Origin: Pseudomonas sp. 2FG | Lineage (GTDB): Bacteria; Pseudomonadota; Gammaproteobacteria; Pseudomonadales; Pseudomonadaceae | Length of the DNA: 64,000 nt | Direction of reading: 5' to 3' | Assembly: GCF_005502935.1 (NCBI RefSeq) | Contig: NZ_SCMP01000011.1 | Span: 1 to 64,000 of the forward strand | Shown here: positions 38,981 through 47,315 of the stretch, in pieces | Position numbering within the stretch: position 1 is the stretch's first letter | Layout: each line of letters opens with the position of its first letter | The notes under the pieces: generated by a model | The model's database searches: none | Seen by the model: the letters and a program-made list of their open reading frames with translations, nothing else | What the model was told of the DNA's origin: nothing | Program-made: the position numbers and the translations under genes

Positions 38981-39814
38981 ATGGCATTTACACAAATCGA
39001 GTACGAATCGCATGGCCCGATCAGGGTCATCCGTTTCAACCGTCCGGACAAGCGTAACTGCATCGGGCCCACCACCCACTTGGAGCTGGTGGAGGCCTGG
39101 ACAGATTTTCGGGATGACCCGAGCGCTTTGGCTGCCATCATCACCGGAGCCGGCGACAAGGCGTTCTGTGCCGGTGGAGACCTGGAAGCAGGATTCGACC
39201 TGGTGCCTTCCAGCATCGACGATATTGCCGCACACAATCGCGGCGAGCGTCCCGGCATTCTCGGGCCAAGCCGCTGGACGGACATCTACAAGCCCGTGAT
39301 CGCGGCGGTGAACGGTGCGGCCTACGCCGGTGGCCTGGAGTGGGCCTGCTTTGCGGACATGCGAATTGCCGAGGAGCACGCCTCCTTCGGCGTGACCTGC
39401 CGACGCTGGAACATTGGCCTGGCCGATGGCGGCAGCCAGCGCCTGCCGCGCATCGTGGGCATGGGCAGAGCGATGGAGCTGATCCTGACGGGCAAGGTCA
39501 TCTCGGCCGCGGAGGCCCTCGCCATCGGCCTGGCCAATGAGGTCGTGCCCAAAGGACGCTCACTGGCGCGTGCGATGGAGCTGGCCAAATTCCTCTGTAC
39601 CCTCCCTCAACCCGCCATGCGCTCCGACAAGGAGGCCGCGATCCGCGGCTATGGCCAACCCCTGGCTGAGGGCTTGCGCATCGAGGCGGAGTGTTTCAAC
39701 CGCTCCATACATCAACCCGAGACCCGCGAGGGGCTGCGTCGTTTTCTTGAGCGCGATCATCCCGACAGACGCTCCGATGCACCAACCAAGACGCCAGGTT
39801 TGATCAGGGACTGA
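38981..39814 (+). CDS. Second crotonase-family protein with altered active site
   Basis: A 277-residue crotonase from the ATG at 38981 (MAFTQIEYESHGPIRV). The oxyanion-hole segments AFCAGGDLEAG (residues 61-71) and NGAAYAGGLEW (111-121) are intact, and Glu120 matches one hydratase Glu. The second hydratase Glu is replaced by Cys140 in GVTCRRWNIGLADGGSQR, with Asp149 ten residues on. The CRRW...DGG pattern defines a distinct crotonase subgroup often labelled only as enoyl-CoA hydratase. It may be an isomerase, hydrolase or ring-cleaving enzyme rather than a hydratase. Confidence 0.87.
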   Translation: MAFTQIEYESHGPIRVIRFNRPDKRNCIGPTTHLELVEAWTDFRDDPSALAAIITGAGDKAFCAGGDLEAGFDLVPSSIDDIAAHNRGERPGILGPSRWTDIYKPVIAAVNGAAYAGGLEWACFADMRIAEEHASFGVTCRRWNIGLADGGSQRLPRIVGMGRAMELILTGKVISAAEALAIGLANEVVPKGRSLARAMELAKFLCTLPQPAMRSDKEAAIRGYGQPLAEGLRIEAECFNRSIHQPETREGLRRFLERDHPDRRSDAPTKTPGLIRD

Positions 39815-39824
39815 GGAGAACACC

Positions 39825-40262
39825 ATGCGATTTAACCTTTTGCTTCAACTACATCTTTTCGCCGTGGCCTTCTGGCTGGGCGTCGTAGCGGTCGAGTACC
39901 TGCTTGAGCGCACCCGAGCACAGAGTCGGAATCAGGGCTTCACAGTCGCCAGGCTGCACAGCCAGATCGATCTGTTCTTCGAGATACCGGCCTTTACCGT
40001 AGTGCTCATCACCGGCCTGCTGCTTATCGAACCCGCACGTTTCGACGGCATCTACGCCTTGAAGGTGGTTGCTGGAGGAGTTGCTGTTATCGGCAACGTG
40101 CTGTGCCTTGTGCCCGTTCTGAAACGACGCGCAGCGGCTGAAAAAGATGACCTTTCCGACGTGATCCGGCAGTCCAAACTGATCGACATAATTTCCCTGC
40201 TGGCCATTCCTGCCGGGCTGGTAGCACTTGCCTGCGGTGTCTATCTGATGCTGCTGCGCTGA
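39825..40262 (+). CDS. Small four-helix membrane protein
   Basis: A 145-residue inner-membrane protein with four hydrophobic segments at about residues 5-25, 50-68, 78-98 and 122-143, and no signal cleavage site. AGGAGAAC precedes the ATG at 39825, 10 bases after the crotonase stop, so it is the last gene of the operon. Single His residues in the first helix (LHLF) and the loop (RLHSQ) could bind a cofactor, but that is only a note. It could be a transport or electron-transfer partner. Function unknown. Confidence 0.78.
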   Translation: MRFNLLLQLHLFAVAFWLGVVAVEYLLERTRAQSRNQGFTVARLHSQIDLFFEIPAFTVVLITGLLLIEPARFDGIYALKVVAGGVAVIGNVLCLVPVLKRRAAAEKDDLSDVIRQSKLIDIISLLAIPAGLVALACGVYLMLLR

Positions 40263-40614
40263 CCATTTGCTAGATCAACAAGCTGATAACCGGCGCAACA
40301 GCGCGTCGCTCGCCAGCCTTTGAAAAGTGCGAGGATCTGCCCAGATCCCTTTAGCCGCCGCATAGGCGGCTCTTTTTTGGAGCTCGTGTTAACGGCAAAT
40401 GTGCATTCATGAATCTGTCCTATAAAGGGTCGTTCTGAGCCAGTCGGCGACACTCAAAATGCTCGTGCCGCATGCCCCAGAATCAAACCCCCGACCGTGG
40501 ATGCTGCAAGCCCAGCTTCAGCTCTCCCTGCTCGCCACACAGGCAGGGACAACTGGGTAAGCCTGGGTTTGCCTCTGCTAAGCTCGCCTGCCCCCCTACC
40601 AGAAGGATGCTGTC
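40263..40614. other. Intergenic region at the right edge of the accessory segment
   Basis: 352 bases without a gene. It holds a small hairpin (GGATCT / AGATCC, 40332-40347), the operon terminator at 40353-40378, and, past it, the upstream region of the DUF4197 gene. I find no integrase, tRNA or direct repeat that would mark an attachment site. Confidence 0.5.
40353..40378 (+). terminator. Terminator of the acyl-CoA operon
   Basis: AGCCGCC / GGCGGCT with a GCATA loop followed by CTTTTTT, about 90 bases after the last gene. It is the strongest intrinsic terminator in this part of the window. Confidence 0.88.
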
Positions 40615-41292
40615 ATGTTTCGCCTTACCGCCTTAGTCGCCGGCGTTGCCCTCTCGGCCAGCGCTTTCGCCCTGTCGCTGGCCGATCTGTCCCAGCAGGA
40701 TGCCAGCGGCGGCCTCAAGGATGCCCTGACCCAGGGCGCGCAGATCGCCGTCAAGCAGCTGGGCACGCCCGGCGGCTTCAGCGATAACCCGGAGGTGCGC
40801 ATCGAGCTGCCGGGCAACCTTGGCAAAGCCGCCAAGGCCATGAAGATGATGGGTATGGGCGCGCAAGTCGAGCAGTTGGAAACCCGCATGAACCAGGCCG
40901 CCGAGGCCGCCGTGCCGCAGGCTCAGGCGCTGCTGGTGGACGCGGTGAAGAAGCTGACCGTGCAAGACGCCAAAGCCATTCTCAGCGGCCCGGACGATGC
41001 GGCCACGCAGTACCTGAACAAAACCAGCCGCGAGCAGATCCGCGCCAAGTTCCTGCCGATCGTCAAGCAAGCCACCGACCAGATGGGCCTGGCCAAGCAA
41101 TACAACAGCTTCGCCGGCCAAGCCGCCAGCTTCGGGGCCATCGATGCAAAAAGCGCCAACATCGAAGGCTATGTCACCGAGCAGGCGCTGAACGGCCTGT
41201 TCGAGATGATCGGCAAACAAGAAGCCAGCCTCCGCGAGAACCCGGCCGGTGCCGCCACCAGCCTGGCGAAGAAGGTGTTTGGCGCGCTGTGA
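40615..41292 (+). CDS. DUF4197 periplasmic protein
   Basis: A 225-residue exported protein: signal peptide MFRLTALVAGVALSASAFA, then an alpha-helical DUF4197 domain. Typical features are LKDALTQGAQIAVKQLG at the start, DNPEVRIELPGNLGKAAK, and a C-terminal TEQALNGLFEMIGKQE. AAGGATGCTGTC lies before the ATG. Homologues are found beside plsB or mexK in pseudomonads, as I recall. The function of the family is not known. It converges on mexK. Confidence 0.88.
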   Translation: MFRLTALVAGVALSASAFALSLADLSQQDASGGLKDALTQGAQIAVKQLGTPGGFSDNPEVRIELPGNLGKAAKAMKMMGMGAQVEQLETRMNQAAEAAVPQAQALLVDAVKKLTVQDAKAILSGPDDAATQYLNKTSREQIRAKFLPIVKQATDQMGLAKQYNSFAGQAASFGAIDAKSANIEGYVTEQALNGLFEMIGKQEASLRENPAGAATSLAKKVFGAL

Positions 41293-41320
41293 TGTTTTGT
41301 GGGTGAATTGCTGGGTTGCA

Positions 41321-41342
41321 CGAGGTGCATCCATGCACCTCG
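41321..41342. terminator. Perfect hairpin between the convergent DUF4197 and mexK genes
   Basis: CGAGGTGCAT and ATGCACCTCG with a two-base centre, in the 119-base space between the two stops. There is no T-run, so it may serve both transcripts as a 3' hairpin rather than as a classical intrinsic terminator. Confidence 0.5.
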
Positions 41343-41411
41343 CCCTGCGGGCAGCTAAAGCTGTGCAGAACAGCTTCCTGCCATTCTGTCGCTGCGCTCT
41401 ACCCAGCTAGA

Positions 41412-44400
41412 TCAACGAGCTTCCTTGACCCTAAACCACGCCGCATACAGCGCCGGCAGGAACAGCAGGGTGAGTGCCGTGGCGACGATAAGTCCGCCCA
41501 TGATCGCCACCGCCATTGGCCCGAAGAAGGTACTGCCCGACAGCGGAATCATCGCCAGCACCGCCGCCAGGGCGGTCAGCACTATCGGCCGGAAACGCCG
41601 CACTGTGGCTTCGATAATCGCGTGCCAGCGGTCCAGGCCTGCGGCGATGTCCTGCTCGATCTGGTCGACCAGAATCACCGAGTTACGCATGATCATCCCC
41701 GCCAGGGCGATGGTGCCGAGCATGGCGACAAAGCCAAACGGCTGGCGGAACACGAGCAGGAACAGGGTCACGCCAATCAGCCCCAGCGGCGCGGTCAGAA
41801 ATACCATCGCCGAGCGCGAGAAGCTCTTCAGTTGCAGCATCAGCAGGGTCAGCACCACCACTATAAACAGCGGAACCCCGGCGTTTACCGACTTCTGCCC
41901 ACGGGCCGAATCCTCGACGGTACCGCCGACATCGAGCAGGTAGCCGTCCGGCAGTTGCGCGCGGATCGGCTCCAGCGTCGGTAGTATCTGCTTGACCAGA
42001 CTGGCCGGCTGCTCCTTGCCGTAGATATCCGCCCGCACCGTGACGGTTGGCAGGCGGTTACGGTGCCAGATGATGCCTTCTTCGAAGCCGTACTCGAGCG
42101 TGGCGATCTGCGCCAGGGCGACGCTTCGGCCGCTGTCGGTGGGCACCGCCAGACTCGGCAGCAGGGCCAGTTCCTGGCGCTCGCGCACGGTGCCGCGCAG
42201 CAGAATTTCGATCAGTTCGTTGCCTTCGCGGTACTGGCTGACGCTGGTGCCGGACAGTGCGCTTTGCAAGAAGCGCGACAGGTCGGCGCTGCTCACCCCG
42301 AGAGCCCGCGCCCGCTCCTGATCGATGCGTAGGTGAACCACCTTGCTCGGCTCTTCCCAGTCCAGGTGCACGTTCACCACATGCGGGTTCTCGCGCACCT
42401 TGGCGGCGACCTTACGGGCCAGCGCCCGCACTGCCTCGATGTGCTCACCGGAGACGCGGAACTGCACCGGGTAACCCACAGGTGGGCCATTCTCCAGGCG
42501 CGTCACGCGGGTGCGCAGGCTCGGGAACTCTTCGTCCAGTCGTTCGATCAACCAGCTGCGAATCGCCTCGCGATCCTCGATGGTTTTCGCCAAGACCACG
42601 AACTGGGCGAAACTGGCGGTCGGCAGTTGCTGGTCCAACGGCAGGTAGAAACGCGGCGAACCGGTACCGACATAGGCCACATAGTTGTCGATGCCCGGGT
42701 GTTCCTTGAGCAGCTGTTCCAGGTGTTTGACCTGCTCCTCGGTCGCCTGCAACGAGGCGCCTTCGCTGAGTTTCAGGTCCACCATCAGCTCCAACCGGCC
42801 CGAGGACGGGAAGAACTGTTGCGGCACGAAGCGAAACACCACCACGGCGGCGACAAACAGGCCCAAGGTCAGCAGGATCACGGTCTTGCGCCGCCGCACG
42901 CACCACTCGATCAGCCGCCGTACGCGCCGGTAGAACGGCGTCGAATAGGGGTCATGGCCCTGGGCGCTGCCGCCATGCTTGGCGGCGTGCAGCTTGGCCA
43001 GATCCGGCAACAGCCGCGCGCCGATATAGGGCACGAAGATCACCGCCGCAAACCATGAGGCCAGCAACGCGATAGCCACCACCTGGAAGATCGAACGGGT
43101 GTATTCGCCGGTGCCCGACTGCGCGGTGGCAATCGGCAGGAAGCCGGCCGCGGTGATCAGCGTCCCGGTGAGCATCGGAAAGGCCGTGCTGGTCCAGGCG
43201 AAGCTGGCGGCCTTCAAGCGGTCGAAGCCCTGCTCCATCTTGATCGCCATCATCTCGATCGCGATGATCGCATCGTCGACCAGCAGCCCGAGCGCCAGCA
43301 CCAAGGCGCCGAGGGAGATCTTGTGCAGGCCGATGCCCAGGTAGTACATGGCGGTGAAGGTCATCGCCAGCACCAGCGGAATCGTCAGGGCGACCACCAG
43401 GCCAATGCGCAAGCCGAGGGAGAAGAAGCACACCAGCATGACAATCGCCAAGGCCTCGACCAGCACCTCGACGAACTCGCCGACCCCGGTTTTCACCGCG
43501 GCCGGCTGATCCGAGACCTTGCGCAGCTGCATGCCCGCCGGCAGGGTTTCCTGCATACGGGCAAACTCGGCTTCCAGCGCCTGGCCCAAGACCAGAATGT
43601 CGCCACCGGCCTTCATCGAGACGCTCAGACCGAGCGCATCCTCGCCCATAAAGCGCATCCGCGGCGCCGGCGGATCGTTGAAGCCACGCTGCACTTCGGC
43701 CACATCGCCGATGCGGAAGGTGCGCTCGCCGACCCGAATCGGGAAGTCGCGAATCTCCTTCACCGACTCGAAGCGCCCGCTCACGCGCAGCTGGATGCGC
43801 TCGCTCGGCGTTTCGAAGAAGCCTGACGAGGCCACGGCGTTCTGCGCATCCAGGGCCTGCTGCACGGCGGCCAGCGGCAGGCCGAGGGTGGCCAGTTTGA
43901 CGTTGGACAGCTCGATCCAGATCTTCTCGTCCTGCAGACCGAGCAGATCGACCTTGCCGACATCCTTGACCCGTTGCAGCTGCAGCTGGATGCGGTCGGC
44001 GTAGTCCTTGAGCACGGCATAGTCGAAACCCTCGCCGGTCAACGCATAGATATTGCCGTAGGTGGTGCCGAATTCGTCGTTGAAGAACGGCCCCTGAATC
44101 CCCGGCGGCAAGGTGTGGCGGATATCGCCGACCTTCTTGCGCACCTGATACCAGAGCTCGGGGATCTGTGCCGAATGCATGGAGTCACGGGCGACAAAGG
44201 TGACCATGGATTCGCCCGGACGGGAGAAGGAGACGATCTTGTCGAACTCGCCGGTCTCCATCAGCTTCTTTTCGATGCGTTCGGTGACCTGCCGCGCGAC
44301 TTCCTCGGCGCTCGCTCCCGGCCAATTGGTGCGCACCACCATGGCCTTGAAGGTAAACGGCGGGTCTTCACTCTGGCCCAGCTTGGTATACGAGAGTGCG

Positions 44401-44480
44401 CCGACCACCGCCATCAGCAACATGATGTAGAGGACGATCTGGCGGTTGCGCAGCGCCCATGCGGACAGGTTGAAACTCAT
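41412..44480 (-). CDS. mexK: RND efflux transporter, MexK-like
   Basis: Proton-driven inner-membrane pump of 1022 residues with 12 helices and two large periplasmic loops. GLLVDDAIIAIEMM (near residue 399) contains the Asp pair of the proton relay, and the N terminus MSFNLSAWALRNRQIVLYIM is typical of the MexK/VexF branch rather than MexB. Upstream mexJ and the divergent mexL-type repressor reproduce the MexJK-MexL set of P. aeruginosa, which exports triclosan and erythromycin with an outside OpmH/OprM channel. No outer-membrane gene is nearby here. Confidence 0.88.
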   Translation of the reverse strand: MSFNLSAWALRNRQIVLYIMLLMAVVGALSYTKLGQSEDPPFTFKAMVVRTNWPGASAEEVARQVTERIEKKLMETGEFDKIVSFSRPGESMVTFVARDSMHSAQIPELWYQVRKKVGDIRHTLPPGIQGPFFNDEFGTTYGNIYALTGEGFDYAVLKDYADRIQLQLQRVKDVGKVDLLGLQDEKIWIELSNVKLATLGLPLAAVQQALDAQNAVASSGFFETPSERIQLRVSGRFESVKEIRDFPIRVGERTFRIGDVAEVQRGFNDPPAPRMRFMGEDALGLSVSMKAGGDILVLGQALEAEFARMQETLPAGMQLRKVSDQPAAVKTGVGEFVEVLVEALAIVMLVCFFSLGLRIGLVVALTIPLVLAMTFTAMYYLGIGLHKISLGALVLALGLLVDDAIIAIEMMAIKMEQGFDRLKAASFAWTSTAFPMLTGTLITAAGFLPIATAQSGTGEYTRSIFQVVAIALLASWFAAVIFVPYIGARLLPDLAKLHAAKHGGSAQGHDPYSTPFYRRVRRLIEWCVRRRKTVILLTLGLFVAAVVVFRFVPQQFFPSSGRLELMVDLKLSEGASLQATEEQVKHLEQLLKEHPGIDNYVAYVGTGSPRFYLPLDQQLPTASFAQFVVLAKTIEDREAIRSWLIERLDEEFPSLRTRVTRLENGPPVGYPVQFRVSGEHIEAVRALARKVAAKVRENPHVVNVHLDWEEPSKVVHLRIDQERARALGVSSADLSRFLQSALSGTSVSQYREGNELIEILLRGTVRERQELALLPSLAVPTDSGRSVALAQIATLEYGFEEGIIWHRNRLPTVTVRADIYGKEQPASLVKQILPTLEPIRAQLPDGYLLDVGGTVEDSARGQKSVNAGVPLFIVVVLTLLMLQLKSFSRSAMVFLTAPLGLIGVTLFLLVFRQPFGFVAMLGTIALAGMIMRNSVILVDQIEQDIAAGLDRWHAIIEATVRRFRPIVLTALAAVLAMIPLSGSTFFGPMAVAIMGGLIVATALTLLFLPALYAAWFRVKEAR

Positions 44481-44486
44481 CCGGGA

Positions 44487-45590
44487 TTACTCCTGCGCCG
44501 CCAGTTTGACCGCGCGATTGTCGCGATCCACCGGCCGTACCACCTGGCCTTCACGCAGCACCTGAACCCCGGCGGCGACCACCCAATCGTCGGCGTGCAA
44601 GCCTTCCAGGATCGGCACCCGCTGCTCGCCGTAGGCGCCGATGCGCACAGGGGTACGCACCAACTTGGAATCCTTGGGATCGACCACCCAGACGAACGGC
44701 GCACCGTTTTCCGCACTCAGCGCCGAGAGTGGCACCGACAACGGCACCGCACCCTCGACCGGGACAAACACCCGGGCGCTCTGCCCCAGCTCGGCGGGCA
44801 CCTTGCCCTCGCTGAAGGCCACCCGCGCGGCAAAGGTCCGCGACTGCGGATCGGCGGCGGGCGACAGCTCACGGATGCGCCCCGGAAAGCGCTGACCCGG
44901 CTGCGACCAGAGTTCCACCGTCACCACCTGGCCGATCTTGAAGCGCTCGAAGGCCTGCTCCGGCAGGCTGATCAGCACTTCGCGCTCGCCGTCGGCCGCC
45001 AGGGTAAACACCGTCTGCCCGGCCGCCACCACATTACCGACTTCGACCAGACGCTTGGCGACCACCCCCGCCTGCGAGGCGCGCAGCACCGAGTAACCCG
45101 CCTGATTGTCAGCCACATTGAACTCGGCCTTGACTTGCTTCAGGCGTGCTTCGCCGGCGCGATAGAGGTTCTCGGCGTTGTCGTACTGCGAGCGGCTGGC
45201 CAGTTGGCGATCGAGCAGGGTCTTGTAACGGTCACGCTCGGCCCGCACCAGCTGCAGATTGGCCGTGGCGGCCGCCACTTGGGCACGCATGGCCTCCAGC
45301 TGCAGGCGTACATCCTGCGGGTCGAGCTCCGCCAGCGGCTGATCCTTGCGCACCCGCTGCCCGACTTCGACCAGGCGCTTGGCTACCTTGCCGCCGATGC
45401 GAAAAGCCAGCTCCTGCTCCAGACGCGCGCGCACCTCGCCGGGGTAGGTGTCCACCACCTCACCGGCCGGCTGCGGCTGCACCACCATGGCCGGACGCAC
45501 CGACGGCTGGGCCGGCTCGCCATTACCGCAGGCGGCAAGCAACACGAGAAGAGTGACAGGCAGGGCGAGCGGCAAGGCAGGGCGGAACAT
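44487..45590 (-). CDS. mexJ: RND periplasmic adaptor protein, MexJ-like
   Basis: A 367-residue membrane-fusion lipoprotein. The signal ends in LLVLLAACGNGEP with the lipobox Cys near residue 22. It then shows the lipoyl-like barrel halves, a coiled-coil hairpin around residues 100-160 (LQLEAMRAQVAAATANLQLV), and a beta-barrel domain. It lies six bases upstream of mexK. Length equals that recalled for MexJ of P. aeruginosa. Confidence 0.88.
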   Translation of the reverse strand: MFRPALPLALPVTLLVLLAACGNGEPAQPSVRPAMVVQPQPAGEVVDTYPGEVRARLEQELAFRIGGKVAKRLVEVGQRVRKDQPLAELDPQDVRLQLEAMRAQVAAATANLQLVRAERDRYKTLLDRQLASRSQYDNAENLYRAGEARLKQVKAEFNVADNQAGYSVLRASQAGVVAKRLVEVGNVVAAGQTVFTLAADGEREVLISLPEQAFERFKIGQVVTVELWSQPGQRFPGRIRELSPAADPQSRTFAARVAFSEGKVPAELGQSARVFVPVEGAVPLSVPLSALSAENGAPFVWVVDPKDSKLVRTPVRIGAYGEQRVPILEGLHADDWVVAAGVQVLREGQVVRPVDRDNRAVKLAAQE

Positions 45591-45622
45591 GATGAATGAC
45601 CTTTCGCAAAGAAGGTGTTGAA

Positions 45623-45645
45623 TACTTATACTGATGGGTATAGTA
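45623..45645. promoter_or_regulatory. Operator-like palindrome between mexJ and mexL
   Basis: TATAC-N6-GTATA (45627-45642), extended on both sides by TACT/AGTA-like bases. It lies in the 93-base divergent region, near the AT-rich promoter sequence, and is the obvious candidate MexL binding site. Confidence 0.55.
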
Positions 45646-45683
45646 AAAATAGCAAACTCACCAGTCCAGTATTAAAACGCGAA

Positions 45684-46319
45684 ATGTCTAACAAACTGTT
45701 ACCAGCCAGTGGCCCGGGGCGCCCGAAAGATCCCGCCAAACGCCAGGCCATTCTCGAGGCGGCGAAGAGCCTGTTCCTGCGCCATGGCTATGACGGCAGC
45801 AGCATGGACGCCATCGCCGCCGAGGCGGGAGTGTCCAAGCTGACGGTGTATAGCCACTTCACCGACAAGGAAACCTTGTTTTCCGCCGCGGTGAAGTCCA
45901 AGTGCGAAGAACAGTTGCCGGAGTTGTTCTTCGAGCTGCCGCAAGCGGTGCCGATCGAGACCGTGTTGCTGAATATCGGCCGCGGCTTTCATGCGCTGAT
46001 CAACAGCCGCGAATCGGTCGAGCTGCATCGCCTGATGGTGACCCTGGGCCGCCAGGACCCGAAACTCGCGCAGATCTTCTTCGACGCCGGCCAGCAGCGC
46101 ATCCTGACCGAGATGGAGCGCCTGCTGAGCAAGGCCGACACCGCCGGCAAGCTGCGCATCGACAAGCCAGTGAACGCCGCCGAGCACTTCTTCTGCCTGA
46201 TCAAGGGCGGCGCCAACTTCCGCCTTTTGATCGGCTGCTGCGGCCCGCAGCAAGGCGAAGAAGCCGAGCAGCATGTGCAAGAGGTGGTGGAGTTGTTTGT
46301 CAGGGCTTACCACCCCTGA
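45684..46319 (+). CDS. mexL: TetR-family repressor, MexL-like
   Basis: A 211-residue TetR protein from the ATG at 45684 (MSNKLLPASGPGRPKDPAKR). An Arg/Pro-rich arm precedes the helix-turn-helix (SSMDAIAAEAGVSKLTVYSHF, key residues GVSKLTVYSHFTDKE). The C-terminal domain is all-helical. Divergent location from mexJ and the length match MexL, the repressor of mexJK in P. aeruginosa. A palindrome lies in the shared promoter. Confidence 0.85.
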   Translation: MSNKLLPASGPGRPKDPAKRQAILEAAKSLFLRHGYDGSSMDAIAAEAGVSKLTVYSHFTDKETLFSAAVKSKCEEQLPELFFELPQAVPIETVLLNIGRGFHALINSRESVELHRLMVTLGRQDPKLAQIFFDAGQQRILTEMERLLSKADTAGKLRIDKPVNAAEHFFCLIKGGANFRLLIGCCGPQQGEEAEQHVQEVVELFVRAYHP

Positions 46320-46367
46320 GCGGCCAGCGCCTGCCCTGGCCCACCTGTAACAGGCCAGGCGCGCGAC

Positions 46368-47147
46368 TTAAGCTTTGAGCGCCTTCTTCGGATAGATGTC
46401 GTAACGACTCGACTTGCCGTCCAGCGCATAGCTCGGCTTGGGCCCGGCGATGATGGGCGCCTTACGCGGCCGTTTGACCACCACCCTGTGACTGGCCAGG
46501 GCCAAGGCCGCCTCGAGCAACACCGGGGCATCGAGGTCGTCGCCGACCAGGGGGCGGAACAGGCGCATCTCCTTTTTCACCAAGGCGCTCTTGTCGCGAT
46601 GCGGGAACATCGGGTCGAGGTAGATCACCTGGGGCGCCTCACCCTCCCAGCCGCACAACAGCTCGATGGCATTGCCGACCAGCAGGCGCATCTGCGCCAC
46701 TATCGGGCCGACCTCGGCATCCCGCGCGGCGCGGACCAGGCCATCTTCCAGCAAGGCGGCGATCAGCGGCTGACGCTCGATCAGCGTCATCTCGCAGCCC
46801 AGGCTCGCCAGCACGAAGGCATCGCGCCCCAGCCCTGCGGTAGCGTCCAACACCCGCGGGCGCACGCCCGGCTGCACGCCGACCGCCTTGGCGATCATCT
46901 GCCCGCTGCCGCCGCCAAACAGCCGGCGATGGGCGACCGCGCCCTCGATGAAATCCACCCGCACCGGCCCCGGCGCCTGCGGGCCGAGCTCGGCCAACTG
47001 CAGGCCCGCCGCGCCCAGTTGCAGGGCAAAGTCGGCCTCGCCCTGCAGCGGCAAACCCAGGCGCTCGGCCCAGGCGGCGGCCTGCGCGGCATAGGCCGGC
47101 TCGAGGGCTTCCACCCGGATTCTGGTGTTTTGCAACGCGTCACTCAT
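46368..47147 (-). CDS. rsmJ: 16S rRNA (guanine1516-N2)-methyltransferase
   Basis: A 259-residue SAM-dependent methyltransferase of the RsmJ (YhiQ) family. [19 protein letters not shown] near residue 97 is the SAM-binding loop, [15 protein letters not shown] follows, and [19 protein letters not shown] near residue 175 is the catalytic DPMFP segment special to RsmJ. It lies convergent to mexL, 48 bases away. Confidence 0.93.
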   Translation of the reverse strand: MSDALQNTRIRVEALEPAYAAQAAAWAERLGLPLQGEADFALQLGAAGLQLAELGPQAPGPVRVDFIEGAVAHRRLFGGGSGQMIAKAVGVQPGVRPRVLDATAGLGRDAFVLASLGCEMTLIERQPLIAALLEDGLVRAARDAEVGPIVAQMRLLVGNAIELLCGWEGEAPQVIYLDPMFPHRDKSALVKKEMRLFRPLVGDDLDAPVLLEAALALASHRVVVKRPRKAPIIAGPKPSYALDGKSSRYDIYPKKALKA

Positions 47148-47315
47148 CGGGAAATAGGCTCAAAGACTGTTCAACCCGACCCATAGCCGGCTAGGGCGGC
47201 ATTCTGCCAGAGCCGGCGCTTTCCGGCTGCACCGCGCCGCGCAGATCCTCGACGCCCTGGCAGGTGCTCAGGCGTAGACTGGAGGCCTGAAGGCTAGCGC
47301 AAAGGAAAGGCCGCC

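Noticed and set aside
40263..40614. Possible attachment site or tRNA remnant at the right edge of the accessory segment
   Set aside because: No tRNA-like fold, CCA-type 3' end, integrase gene or matching repeat at the left edge was found; only hairpins are visible.
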